DNA of 64,000 nucleotides. It comes from Eremochloa ophiuroides (Eukaryota; Streptophyta; Magnoliopsida; Poales; Poaceae). A model generated the notes under the pieces. That model did not search any database and was not told the origin of the DNA. It saw only the letters and a program-made list of their open reading frames with translations. The stretch covers positions 15,684,444 to 15,748,443 of the forward strand of contig JAHLJS010000007.1 in NCBI GenBank assembly GCA_038502445.1, in the 5' to 3' direction. Shown here in pieces: positions 24,624-35,871 of the stretch. Made by a program: the position numbers and the translations under genes. The stretch's first letter is position 1, and each line of letters begins with the position of its first letter.

Positions 24624-25116
24624 AAGGCTCCCGGTGGACAGCAGCAGCAACAGACTCAGTACCGTGGCCACTAGCAGCAGGCCTAGAAGGGAAAAGTTAT
24701 GAGAAAAGCAGGATAGGTCTACTACACACAAGTTGGAGACATTCCTGAAGGTGAACCCGTCATGCTGGGTAGGTTCCCTGTCACAAGTCATCCTGCTATC
24801 ATGCTTTTCGATTCTGGTGCATCGCATTCATTCATCAATCGTACATTTGTTGTCAAGCATGAAATTACGATTGGGCAAATAGAGGAAAATTTCCTTATAT
24901 AGTCACCCGGAGGGCGCATTAGTACTAAAGAGATAGTACATCGGGTGCCCATAGAACTTGGCGGGCATATATTCCTGACCTCAATGATAATGCTGAAGGA
25001 TCAGGATATAGATGTGATATTAGGCATGAATTGGATGTATCAGCACAAAGCTTTCATAGATGTGCTGAATAGAACCATCAGGGTAAACTTGTCCTAATAG
25101 TCAAACTCAACTTCTT
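24624..25116 (+). pseudogene. Chromovirus C protease region
   Basis: With stops removed, the region at 24755-24840 reads as a retropepsin with DSGASHSFI, the D-S-G active site. It continues through a beta-rich segment including LGMNWM near 25025. Several in-frame stops (24682, 24716, 24901, 25096 and others) show it is dead. It links gag and reverse transcriptase in the Ty3-gypsy order. Confidence 0.75.
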
Positions 25117-26560
25117 ATGCAACTTCCAATACCTCAAAGAGCAGTTGGTAGGGTATGTGCAACCGCAGTTAAAGAGGTGCAGAACATTCCGGTAATCTGT
25201 GAATTCCCGGATGTATTCCCTGACGAATTGCCTGGTTTACCCCCTGACCGTGATGTAGAATTTGGCATTGAGCTGCAGCCAGGAACAGCACCTATTTCCC
25301 ATAGAGCATATAGGATGCCACCCAAGGAATTGGCAGAGTTGAAGGTTCAGTTGCAGGATCTGTTGGATAAGGGTTTCATCAGGCCTAGTTCATCCCCCTG
25401 GGGTTGTCCTGCTATTTTTGTTAAAAAGAAGGACAGTTCCCTCAGACTCTGTATTGATTACCGTCCACTCAATGAGGTCACCATTAAAAACAAGTACCCT
25501 TTGCCTCGCATAGATCTACTTTTTGACCAACTTGCTGGGGCCAAGGTGTTTTCTAAAATTGACCTCAGATCTGGGTACCACCAAATAAAAATCCGTCCTG
25601 AGGATATTCCCAAAGCAGCCTTCACCACCAGATATAGTCTCTACGAGTATCTGGTTATGTCTTTCGGCCTAACCAATGCCCCTGCCTACTTCATGTATCT
25701 CATGAACTCCGTCTTCATGCCCGAACTAGACAAGTTTGTGGTCGTGTTCATCGACGACATACTTGTCTATTCCAAAAACCCTGAAGAACATGCCAAACAT
25801 CTTCGTGTAGTCCTAACTCATTTGAGAGAACATCAACTATATGCCAAGTTCAGCAAGCGCGAGTTTTGGCTGGACAGAGTTCCGTTTCTTGGACATATCC
25901 TATCGGCCGAAGGTGTATCGGTTGACCCAAGTAAGGTGGAAGAGATCTTGAATTGGAAACACCGACCACAGTGCATCAAGTCCGTAGTTTTATGGGAATG
26001 GCGGGATATTACCGTCGCTTTATTCCGGATTTCTCCAAAATATCCAAGCCCATTACCAGCCTATTGAAGAATGAGGTCAAGTTTGTCTGGTCACCTGAGT
26101 GTGAGCAGGCATTTCAGACCTTGAAGAAATTGTTGACCACTGCACCAGTCCTAACTCAGCCGGATATTGAAAAGCCCTTTGACGTGTCCTGCGACGCTTC
26201 TGGAACCGGTCTAGGATGTGTCTTGATGCAAGAGGGCCGAGTCATTGCTTATGCGTCGCGACAACTTAAGCGCCATGAAGAGAATTATCCCACTCACGAT
26301 CTAGAATTGGCCGCTGTGGTCCATGCATTGAAGATTTGGCGTCACTATTTGCTCGGTAGTACTTGCAAGATCAACACCTGATCACAAGAGCCTAAAGTAT
26401 ATATTTACCCAAGAAGAGTTGAACATGAGACAGCGAAGATGGCTCGAGTTGATCAAGGATTACGACATTGAAGTGCATTACCACTCGGGTAAGGCAAATG
26501 TAGTTGCTGATACACTCAGTCGGAAGGTTCATTGCAATTGTTTGACAGTGAAGCCCTGAG
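25117..26560 (+). pseudogene. Chromovirus C reverse transcriptase and RNase H (frameshifted)
   Basis: The first frame (25117-26067) carries the reverse transcriptase: YRMPPKELAELK, LCIDYRPLNEVT, FSKIDLRSGYHQI, and the catalytic box FIDDILVYS near residue 210. A frameshift near 25955 moves the reading to 25953-26381, holding the connection (MAGYYRRFIPDFSK) and RNase H (DASGTGLGCVL, YASRQLKRHEENY, DLELAAVVHAL). Another shift near 26375 leads to the RNase H tail (DHKSLKY, VADTLSR) up to about 26530. All main motifs are recognisable, so decay is recent to moderate. Confidence 0.9.
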
Positions 26561-26619
26561 ACCTTTCTTTATGCTATGAACTAGAGAAGTTAGGGGTAGA
26601 AATAGTTGAACATGGCAGT

Positions 26620-28095
26620 TTGAACCACATTAGTATTGAGACCACCATCCGTGATGAGATCATCACAGCTCAGAAAGGAAGCAAAGGCATCAAGCATATC
26701 AAGGAGAAAGTCCAATCCGGTACGGCGGATTGTTTTAAGATTGACGACGAAGGTGTCGTATGGTTCAAGGATCGGTTAGTGGTTCCAAAAGTACCCGAAT
26801 TGCGTCAAAAGATCCTCGATGAAGCACATTTGACCAGATTCTCCATAAACCCCGGGAGCAAAAAGATGTACCAAGATTTGAGGCAAAAGTTCTGGTGGAC
26901 CAAGATGAAAATAGAGATCGCTCGATATGTAGCAAAGTGTGACACCTTGTCAGAAAGTAAAAACTGTACACATGAAGCCTGGTGGAGAACTGCAACCACT
27001 GCCTATTCCTGCGTGGAAATAGGAAGACATTAGCATGGATTTCATCGTGGGTCTGCCAAAAACATCCAGGGGTTTTGACTCAACCTGGGTTGTGGTTGAT
27101 CGCCTCACTAAGCAAGCTCACTTCATCCCCATCAAGACTATTTACACCGCAGTGAATTATGCGAAGCTGTATATTCAGAATCTGATGAAGCTTCATGGTG
27201 TGCCTAAGACCATTGTCTCAGATCAAGGTTCTCAATTCATTTCTAATTTTTGGAGGGCTTTCCATAAGTCACTAGGAACAAAACTTCTACATAGCACTGC
27301 ATACCATCCACAGACTGACGGACAGACTGAGAGAGTCAACCAGGTGTTGGAGGACATGTTGAGGGCATGTGCACTCAATTACACAGAATCATGGGATGAG
27401 TGTTTGGCACTGGCGGAATTCTCGTATAATAACAGTTATCAAGAAAGTATCAAAATGGCACCGTTCGAGGCGGTGTATGGTCATAGGTGTCGAACGCCCC
27501 TAAATTGGTCTGAGCCTGGGGAAAGATGGTTCTTCGGAGTTGACTTGGTGGAAGAAACTGAAGAAAAGGTCCGGTAGATACAAAATAATCTGAAGGTTGC
27601 ACAGTCGCGACAGAAAAGTTACGCCGATCAAAGACGTCGTCCCTTCGTGTTCAAGACAGGAGATTATGTCTACCTCAAAGTCTCACCCATGAAGGGAATT
27701 AGTCGATTTGGAGTTAAAGGCAAGTTAGCTCCTCGATACATTGGACCATTTCGGATCATAGCTTGTCATGGAAAAGTAGCCTATAAGTTGAGGTTCCCAG
27801 ATCACCTCTCAGCTGGGCACAATGTATTTCATGTGTCGCAACTCAAAAAGTGTCTTCGAGTGCCTGATCAAGTTATCGATGTTGAAGGGATAGAACTCCA
27901 ACCTGACCTAACCTACTCTGAGTATCCAATCCGGGTCCTGGATCGAAAAGATCGCGTCACTCGAAGAACCACCACAAGATGGTACAAGATTCAGTGGAGC
28001 GAACATTCAGAGGATGAAGCCACCTGGGAATCTGAAGACTATCTTGCTGAGAATTTCCCCCAAATTCTTCGCTACATTGTAAATGTAAACTTTCT
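26620..28095 (+). pseudogene. Chromovirus C integrase with C-terminal chromodomain (broken)
   Basis: The N-terminal zinc region lies at 26620-27033 and ends in a frame break. The core at 27035-27577 has the catalytic D,D,E in VVVDRLTKQ, IVSDQGSQF and QTERVNQ. A TAG at 27575-27577 interrupts it. The GPF/Y region follows (27647 onward, RYIGPFRI, HNVFHVSQLK), then a chromodomain at about 27925-28060 (YPIRVLDRK, WYKIQWSEHSEDEATWE). Chromodomains target these elements to chromatin (family knowledge). The frame continues past the domain into non-coding sequence, so the real C-terminus is uncertain. Confidence 0.9.
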
Positions 28096-28221
28096 GGTTG
28101 TAGCATGTATGAACTCCCCTGATTATTTTATGGTGGAAATTATAGTAGGTTTACTTGAGACATTTTATTTTCCATTACTTAACCCTAAGGTTTTGTCATC
28201 TATCAAATCTCGGGACGAGAT

Positions 28222-28240
28222 TTCTTTAAGGGGGAAGGGC
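28222..28240 (+). promoter_or_regulatory. Polypurine tract of chromovirus C
   Basis: The purine run AAGGGGGAAGGG just before the 3' LTR start at 28241 is the expected primer site for plus-strand DNA synthesis. Confidence 0.85.
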
Positions 28241-31200
28241 TGTAATACCCGGGTATTACGGCTAATTAATTATGCCATGTCATCATGTTTATTATTAAGC
28301 ATCTGCATGTGATTGTGCTTAGGGATTTTAGAGTGACTTATTTATGAATTTTATTGGTGTTGCAATTGAATCCCTAATTGGCAAGTAAAAATTAAATCAA
28401 AGGAAAAATCTGAATTTAAGCCCTAATCGGACTCAAAACCCTAAATCAAAATTTACTTGGAATCTGGTGATGGTGTCTTAATAAAACTTGTAGATCTTTT
28501 AAAATCGAACAACTTTTATTTTGGGTGTTTTTGAAGTCCTTTAATAGAAATTTAAAATAAACCCTAATTACTACTTTGACATTCAAATTTGAAATGCTAA
28601 ATTGAAAACTATCAAGAATCTGACCAAACTTCTTTAATGAAAGTTGTGAAGCTCCACAAATAGAACAACTTTTATTTTTGAAGATTTTGAAGTTATTGAG
28701 AAAAATCCAAAGAATTTAACAGGATTAGAAATGGATTTCAAATAGTAGTTTTACCCCCTTTCCAATATTTTCAAAATTATTCAAAATTTGGATTTGGTCC
28801 CAAAACCAATGTTGTTCATAATTTGAAATCCTACAACTTTGATATTTGCACATTTCTGAGCTGATGCACAGAATGATGTGAATTGAGCCAAAAACCAATT
28901 TGAGGGCATTCAAATGGCTACAGTAGCCTGCCTCCTCTCCTCTGTTCGCGCACAGGGCCGGCAGCCGCCCGTGCCGACCGGCCGTGTGCCCCCTACCGTA
29001 GTCGAGCTAGTAGGGGACCCCGCGCTGCCCCGGTTCACCTCTGTCCCCTCCCTAATGCACCTTAAAGGCACCCGGTCGCCTCCCTGCCTGCTCTTCTCCA
29101 TCTCGGGTCGCCGGCGACCACCTCCACTGCCCGGCCAAATTGGCTAGCACCCTGACCACCACTTCCAAATTGCCCGAGCAGCTGATCTTCTTACTGCCTT
29201 GCGCACCCAGTGCATCAATTTGTGCTTAAGTTCGTGCCCTGTTTTTCCGGGAACTCCTGTCGTTGTCCTCGGGTCCGGCCGAAGCGCCACCGCAACCATC
29301 CCTCAGGCGTCTAGAATGCTGTGGTGAGCCTCTCCTCCTTCAGCCTCCCATTTGTGACTCTCTGTTTTATGCTTCGGCTCATGCTCGCGACGGTTTTCCA
29401 TTTCGTCCCCTAGGATCGCCGGAACGGGACTTCGCCGTCGAAGCCGAGCCGCTGCATCCGTCGCCGTCGTCAAGCTCGCCGTTCCGCTTCGTCTCAGCCT
29501 CAGCCTCAGCCAGCTATCGGTCTAGGACCGTGGTGAGCTCCTGGTCTTCCCCGGCTCTTTTCCTTTAACTCTACCGCACCCCCGCGGCCGGAACAGGGTC
29601 ACCGTGCCGCCGCATCCGCCATGGGCGAGTCAAGGCTCGTCGGAGGCGCGTGGTGTAGGGGCTAACCTAGCTAGGGTGTTCACCAGACTCTGGGGTTCAC
29701 GTTGGCATGCTCGGCTTCGTTGCTGGAGCCGCTGGCGGCGAGATCCGCGGCAGGCCGCAGCGTGTGCGCGCGCGCACGAGAGCGCGGGAGGAAGAAGAGG
29801 GAGCTGACAGGGGGGTCCCGCCTGTCAGCATCCCTGAAGGAGAGAGCGCGCGCGGGCGAGCGCGCCTGCGAGAGCTGGGCCTGCCTGCTGTTGTTGGGCC
29901 TTCTCGGGCCGAAATCGTTTTTCTTATTTTGTTGCAACTTTCAGTGGCTTTTCTAATATAAATCAGAATGAATAGTACTGCTATTTCTTATTTTCATAGG
30001 AATATTTCTGTTGAACTAAAAATCACAAAAATAATTGTGGGTACTCTCTGGAGCATGTAGTATTTTATAAAAATATTAAATATAAGGTTTGGACACTTTC
30101 TGTAGGAACTAAAAATCAGCATATTAATTAGTAAATGCAACTTTGGGCAATTTTAATAAATTCCAGATTATTCCAAAATTCATGAAAATTTATATGGCAC
30201 TGTTTTAGGGTAGAACCTATTTGTTGATGAAGTTTGGGCTTAATTGGAAACTGTTTGATCACTTGTTAATTAAATACTGGGTTAATTGGGTAATAAAATT
30301 GATTTAAGTAAATAATCCCTGTAGTGTGTGATTTTTGATTGCTTGGGCTCATGGATCTTTCACCATGGTGATTCTTGACAAAAGTAGTGATGTCAATTGT
30401 TAGTTATAGTAAAGCTGTGCAGTGACTTTCTATGACTGTAAAAACGGTCGATAAAACAAAATATGAAAACACCGTTTTGCTTTCTGTAAAACGCTTATAA
30501 CTTTACCGTGAAGGAAAGTTGTACTCAAGGTCTAAATGATTTACTTTTGAGCATTTCATTCATTATCTTCATACCATGCTAAGCATGCATCATTGCATTC
30601 GTGTAGTGCCCGTCACCGAGGAAGTCCAAGTCGAGGCCACTGCCGAGGAGATCACTCCAGAGGTCGTCCAGGGATTCGACATCTGTGGAACCGAGCCCGA
30701 CCCGACGTTGTACGCAATCCAAGGCAAGCCCCGGTGCATTCATGTCACACCCAATTTTTAGGATAAAATAGGATGCATAATCTTATGTGCGCCCAGAGAT
30801 CAGTCACACACATAAGCCAACAAATTGCATAAATTGTATCATAACCAATGTTTAATACATAGCGAATAATATCAAAGTCATTACACAGCGGAAAAATAAA
30901 GATAACTCTCGCGGTAGCTCCATAGCACAGGGACGTCGACTGGTGAAGCACAAGTCTAGTAGTCCTCTGGGTAGTCCTCATCACTATCACCATCTGTTAC
31001 CCATCCGGGATTTTTAACCAAGTAATGAAAAAAAATAAACAAGTGTAAGTACATGTCGTACTCAACAAGACTAGCATGGGTTCATGAGGCTCAAAAGGTT
31101 GACACGGTTTAACAGCAGGTTGCTTTTAATTAATCATCTTTTATGCAGTTGGATAGCAACAAGTTAATAAACCCATTCTCATGATCATAGTAAACACAAT

Positions 31201-34200
31201 TAATGAGTAGCAATAAATAGATTAGCAACAAGTAAACATCACCCTGTAAGATAACTACTCCGTGAGTTTTTCGGGCCACTCGTGACCGTGAGCGCGGCTA
31301 GTATACCAGTTTTACACTCTGCAGAGATTGTGCACTTTCACTATGAGCCGTGATTCCCATTTGCTCGGGTTAATTACTCCCATAACACTACCAAGGTGAG
31401 AGAGCAGGGTTTCACTATGAAGCCTTTCAAAGGTTCGTCTAACATGTTAGGGCCGCGAGGTTTCCTCGGCAAGCAGATGTAGAGCCCCCCTTCCATATGG
31501 CACAAGGTCACGCAGGTTATACACATATGGACAGAGGCCGCACTATACCCGAGTCGTCTAAGCCCCTCTTGCGCCTTTCGGTAACCTCTAACAAGCTAGA
31601 AAATGTCCTCATACTAAGCTAAAACCAGAGCCATATAGCCCTCATAGTTGCACTGTAAGTCCCAGCTTTTGCTGACAGATCATTACCAAGGGGGAAGGAT
31701 ATGGAGCACCACAAAACTATGCCCCAATCCCTTAGTTCCATGTTGCTAAAAAGGCATCTTTTAATTCCTTATTGCATATTCAATTAATCAGTTTACATGA
31801 TCATGATATCAATAACGCACTAGCATCAATTACCACATGCATAAACCCATAGGTTGCAAGGAACAGGATAACAAAACTAGGAAGTAACTATGGTTAACAA
31901 GGAAGACACATACAAATGCAATTATTTATTTAGTGAATAGGACAACAAGGATGATCCATGCTAATACTTGCCTTGATCAGCAAATTCCTGGTGATCCGGG
32001 TTGTCGCAGTACTGATCTTGATCACCCACGTATGGCTCACCGTCTATACTCGATCCATCATAACAACACACACGCATACAGGGGCAATCATGCATACAAT
32101 AAGAATTTTCATTAGAACAGTACAACACAGAGAGAAAATAAATTAAAAAGTTTATAAAACAAATCTACGCGTTGCTACGATCACATCGATATAAAGTTTG
32201 CGCAAATCGGATTTAAAACGAGGAAGATATGAATTTTACAAGATTTATAATAGAATAATAATAGATTAAATATAATCTCAAATTTTAAGAGTGGAAAATA
32301 TATGAAACAGTGGTACCATCAGATAGATTATGAAATTACGAATCTAACGCAATTTGAATCGTTCAAATCGGAGCTAAAACGTGGAAATTATAAATGAAAC
32401 AATTTTGAATTCAAATCTGAAAACACATTTTCATATATACCGAAAATAAATACGCCTTCAAACGTAATCTACTGAATACGCTAAGGGCTGCGGGCTAAGC
32501 ATTAAAAACTGCAGGGGGTTATTCACAAAAACGCCGGCCGAATCGGTATGGGTTGCTCTTCGGCCGTCCGATTCAAAATCGGCGGATCAGATTAACAGAG
32601 AGGAGGGGTGGCGGTGCTCTCGGCCGGAAAACAGAGGCCGACGGCGGCGCCATGGCCGGAGGGCCGCCGAAGAAGGTGAACTCAGCCCTCGGTGCATGAA
32701 ATAGGTCGGGAAGGGTACCCATAGATCGGGAAGAGCATCGCAAGCTCACCTAGGGTGATGGGAAGGTCGGAAATCGACTCGGAGATAGCTCGCGGCGTGA
32801 CCCGGCGGACGGTGGCTCTCTGCAACGGTGGCGGAGGCGTGTCAGTGCACAAATCGAAGGGGGAAAGTGCTCGGGAACTTCATAAGATCACACTGAAGCT
32901 CCTCAAAGGCTTACCGAGAGAAAATTGGTGGCGAATCGAGCTAATTGCTCGCGGCGGCGGCTGCTCGGTTCTCGCGGAAGCTCGGCAGTGGCGGCGAGAA
33001 GAGGCGGCTAGGGTTAGGTGATGGCTACGAGGGGATGTGGCGCTGCTTAAGTATTCCCGAGGCGTGACGACAATCTCGGAGATTGAAACAAACTCGGCGA
33101 GCGGAGAAATCGGCTTCGGCCGTTTCTTCTCTGCTTCGGACTTCTCGGCGCGGCGACGAACTCGGTTTCGGCCGTTCCTTTCTTGCCCGCGTCGGACTCT
33201 CGGCGAGCAGCAGAGGGAAACAGGGGAGGGGCTGTCCTGTGGGTCCACAGGTCAGTAGCACCGAGCACTGGGGTCGGGCTGGCAGTCACGGCAGAGGGAC
33301 GCTTCGCGCGCGCGTGCTCGGCCGCGGCGGATGAACACGGCAGCGGCGTCTCTGTTCGCGCGGCGAGGGAGGTGGAGAAGGAAGGGGCTGACCCGTGGGT
33401 CCCGCTCGTCAGTCAGAAGGGGTAAGGAGAAGGGAGGGAGCTGGTCGGCCGAGCTGGCCTCGGGCCATCCGACCTGGGCCGACTGGGGCCAGAAAGGAGA
33501 GGGGAAGGGCTCTTCTCTATTTCCTTTCTCATTTTCCAATTTTATTTTCCAAAAGGATTTTCAAATTGGGTTTTGAAATATTTGAGAAATTCAAATAAGC
33601 TACAACAGTACAAAGAAGAAATGCTCCAACATAAATGCATCATACATGTGTATGACCTAGGTTTGATTTTATATTTGAGAAAAATTATTATTTCCCTATA
33701 TTGGAATGATCAACTAATTGCATAATTAAATAAATTCCCACTATTTAAAAGAATGCAATTTTTCGGGTGTTACAATTCAGCCCCGCCTTGTGTTTTATAA
33801 AGCATTTATAACTTGAGTCTATCATTGCATTAGGTTGTTACGAGTTGTTTGTCACCAATATTGTTGCATTACCTGCCTTGATATATAATACCCCGGAAAC
33901 CTGTTTAAAATAAAAATGTTCAAAAATTCTTAACCCTGCTTAATCAATCTAGATTTGCATAAGAAAGCTATTTTTGACCTATGTGAATGTGATAACTATG
34001 AATCATGAGAAAAGAGAAAGGGACATGAGTCCGTTCGGGGACAGTGTATTTGGGTAGCAGTCCCAATGCATCGTAACCAACAGAAAGGGGTTTTTCGTTC
34101 GTTGGTTGTGAATTTGGGTTAGAGTCCCAATGCTTGACCATCGGCGGGAAAGGGATTTAAAAACCGATGGGATACTTGTATTTGGGTTAGAGTCCCAATG

Positions 34201-35287
34201 CAATGTCGCCGGCGGAAAAGAATTAGAGACCGTTCATTGTAGGCCTGCTGTGATCGAGACTTTGCAACTAGCCACATACTACGGAAAGCTCTGACTCCGG
34301 TGGCTCTACTACTTGAACCGACAACCACGCACTGGGAGTGGAGAGATGGCGAGAGCAGCGTGTACCCTCGTGGCCGGCGTGCCTGGAGAGGAGAGGAGTA
34401 CTGTGTTCTCGGGTGGCGCAGGACCGGTTCAGGGGTAGAAAAGCCGTGGTAGCCGGAGTTGGTATATGCAAACCTAAGTGCTACATATGCAGTGTGGATA
34501 GGGATCCCTAGCTGGGTACTAATCGATTCGAATCGTCGTTACTCCTCGGATATGGAGACTTGATCCTTTGACCTACAACTGAAAAGTGGTTCGGAACTAG
34601 GTGTTTTGAAAATGATTAAAGAATTTGAAAGTATGATGATATATGAGAATGAATTTGGAACTATGGATCATGATTTAAATAAAATTGAGTAAAATATTGA
34701 AAAAGGATAGTAATGCTTTTCTACAAAACCTTTGACTCTTGCTCAAGCCTTACCTTGACTCCCTTCGGCCTGCATTCCTGAGTCTCATCCCTTTTTCTTA
34801 GTCGGGTAAGTCTTGCGGAGTACCCCAGTACTCAGGGTTTGTTAACCCCATGTTGCAGGGATACAGCAGTCGGAGGTTTGTCTCGCCCCCTGCTATGTGA
34901 CGGTGGTCCAGGAGGGAAGTGAGGAGGAGTAAGGTTGAACCCATGGGCAGGGTTCTTATCATTAAATACCTAATTATGTTGTATCGTCATTCCACTGCTA
35001 CTTATTTTATTTATCGTCTGTAATATTTGCACCTTAATCTTATTTGGACAAATGGTTTGTAATCTAAGTACCTGATAATCTTTCCGCGCTTTTACTCTGA
35101 TGTAATTTGTTATGAAATGTTGTAATTCTGTAATGGCTTCGCAATAGGATCTTGTCGGAGGAAATCGGACGCTAATGTAGCCCGGCAGGACCTTTTAGAT
35201 CATTTGGGACACGGGCCCGGTTGTCATAGGTCATTAGTGACAATGACAGGTGCCTGTGGGCCATGTGATTTAGGCGGTTCTGTTACA
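28241..35287 (+). mobile_element. 3' LTR of chromovirus C, interrupted by solo LTR D
   Basis: Starts TGTAATACCC and ends TGTTACA. Apart from the 3032-bp insert D (plus a 5-bp duplication) it parallels 18495-22448 base by base, with scattered substitutions and small indels, for example an extra 'aggtttggacactttctgt' near 30086. The open frames at 28725-29960 repeat those of the 5' LTR GC-rich block and are not genes. Confidence 0.92.
30743..33774 (-). mobile_element. Solo LTR D inside the 3' LTR of C, duplication ATTCA
   Basis: 3032 bp starting TGTCACACCC and ending GGGTGTTACA, so its ends are near-perfect inverted repeats (TGTAACACCC with one mismatch). It is flanked by exact duplications ATTCA (30738-30742, 33775-33779). 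The uninterrupted C LTR has a single ATTCA at the same place (about 20959). Read on the minus strand it begins TGTAACACCCG, typical of Tekay/Del LTRs, then a GC-rich block (33520-32500) and an AT-rich remainder. There is no coding region, so it is a solo LTR. Confidence 0.9.
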
Positions 35288-35292
35288 ATTCC

Positions 35293-35860
35293 CAACTTAC
35301 TTTCCAAATTGACAAGAGCTACATAACCTATCCTTCTCAAAGCGCACATCCTTTAAGCCTCTAACCATGTCATGCTTCACCAATCTTTCAAGTTGCTTCA
35401 TTCCAACATGTCCAAGCCTTCTATGCCACAACCAACCAAGACTTGATTTGGAGATCAAACAAGATGAGAGTTTAGCTTCACTATCGTTGAAGTCCACCAA
35501 ATATAGGTTCCCATATCTAAATCCCTTGAAGATCAAGTTGGAACCATCCACACTCACAATCTTAACATCATCAATCCCAAAAATGCACTTGAAACCAAGA
35601 TCACACAATTGTGCAACCGACAATAGATTGAAGTTAAGATATTCAACTAGCAACACATTAAATATGCTCATATCATTGGAGATAGCAATCTTTCCCAAAC
35701 CTTTGACCTTGCCTTTGCCATTATCACCAAATGTGATAGAATCAAACTCTTGATTGCCACTTGTATTGATAGAATTGAACATACTAGACTCCCCGGTCAT
35801 ATGTTGAGTGCAACCACTATCAAGCACCCAATGCCTTCCTCCAGCTTTGTAATTGACCTA
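35293..35860 (-). pseudogene. Copia B protease and GAG-pre-integrase (5' half of pol)
   Basis: Minus strand: LDSGCTQHMTG (retropepsin D-S-G) near 35825-35790, then the GAG-pre-integrase segment with SVAQLCDLGFKC, LVDFND and HRRLGHVG, ending in the CSSCQFGK zinc ligands at the junction with C. A TAA follows the FGK codons. On the far side of C the reading resumes with NTHPKKGM (18489 leftwards), which proves that C landed inside this gene. Confidence 0.88.
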
Positions 35861-35871
35861 CAAAGAGTAAA

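Larger units (their letters stand above)
18495..35287 (+). mobile_element. Ty3-gypsy chromovirus C (Tekay/Del-like) inserted in Copia B
   Basis: 16,793 bp bounded by exact 5-bp duplications ATTCC (18490-18494, 35288-35292), with LTRs starting TGTAATACCC and ending TGTTACA. The internal region holds a Met-initiator primer site, an accessory ORF, gag, protease, reverse transcriptase, RNase H, integrase and a C-terminal chromodomain, the Ty3-gypsy order. Long (about 4 kb) LTRs and the chromodomain point to the Tekay/Del clade (family knowledge). The 3' LTR contains nested solo LTR D. The first ~285 bp of the two LTRs differ at about 13 positions by eye. Confidence 0.93.

Noticed and set aside
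32755..33598. Many overlapping open frames on both strands
   Set aside because: GC-rich block of solo LTR D; no domain, and the segment lies wholly inside an element with clear ends.
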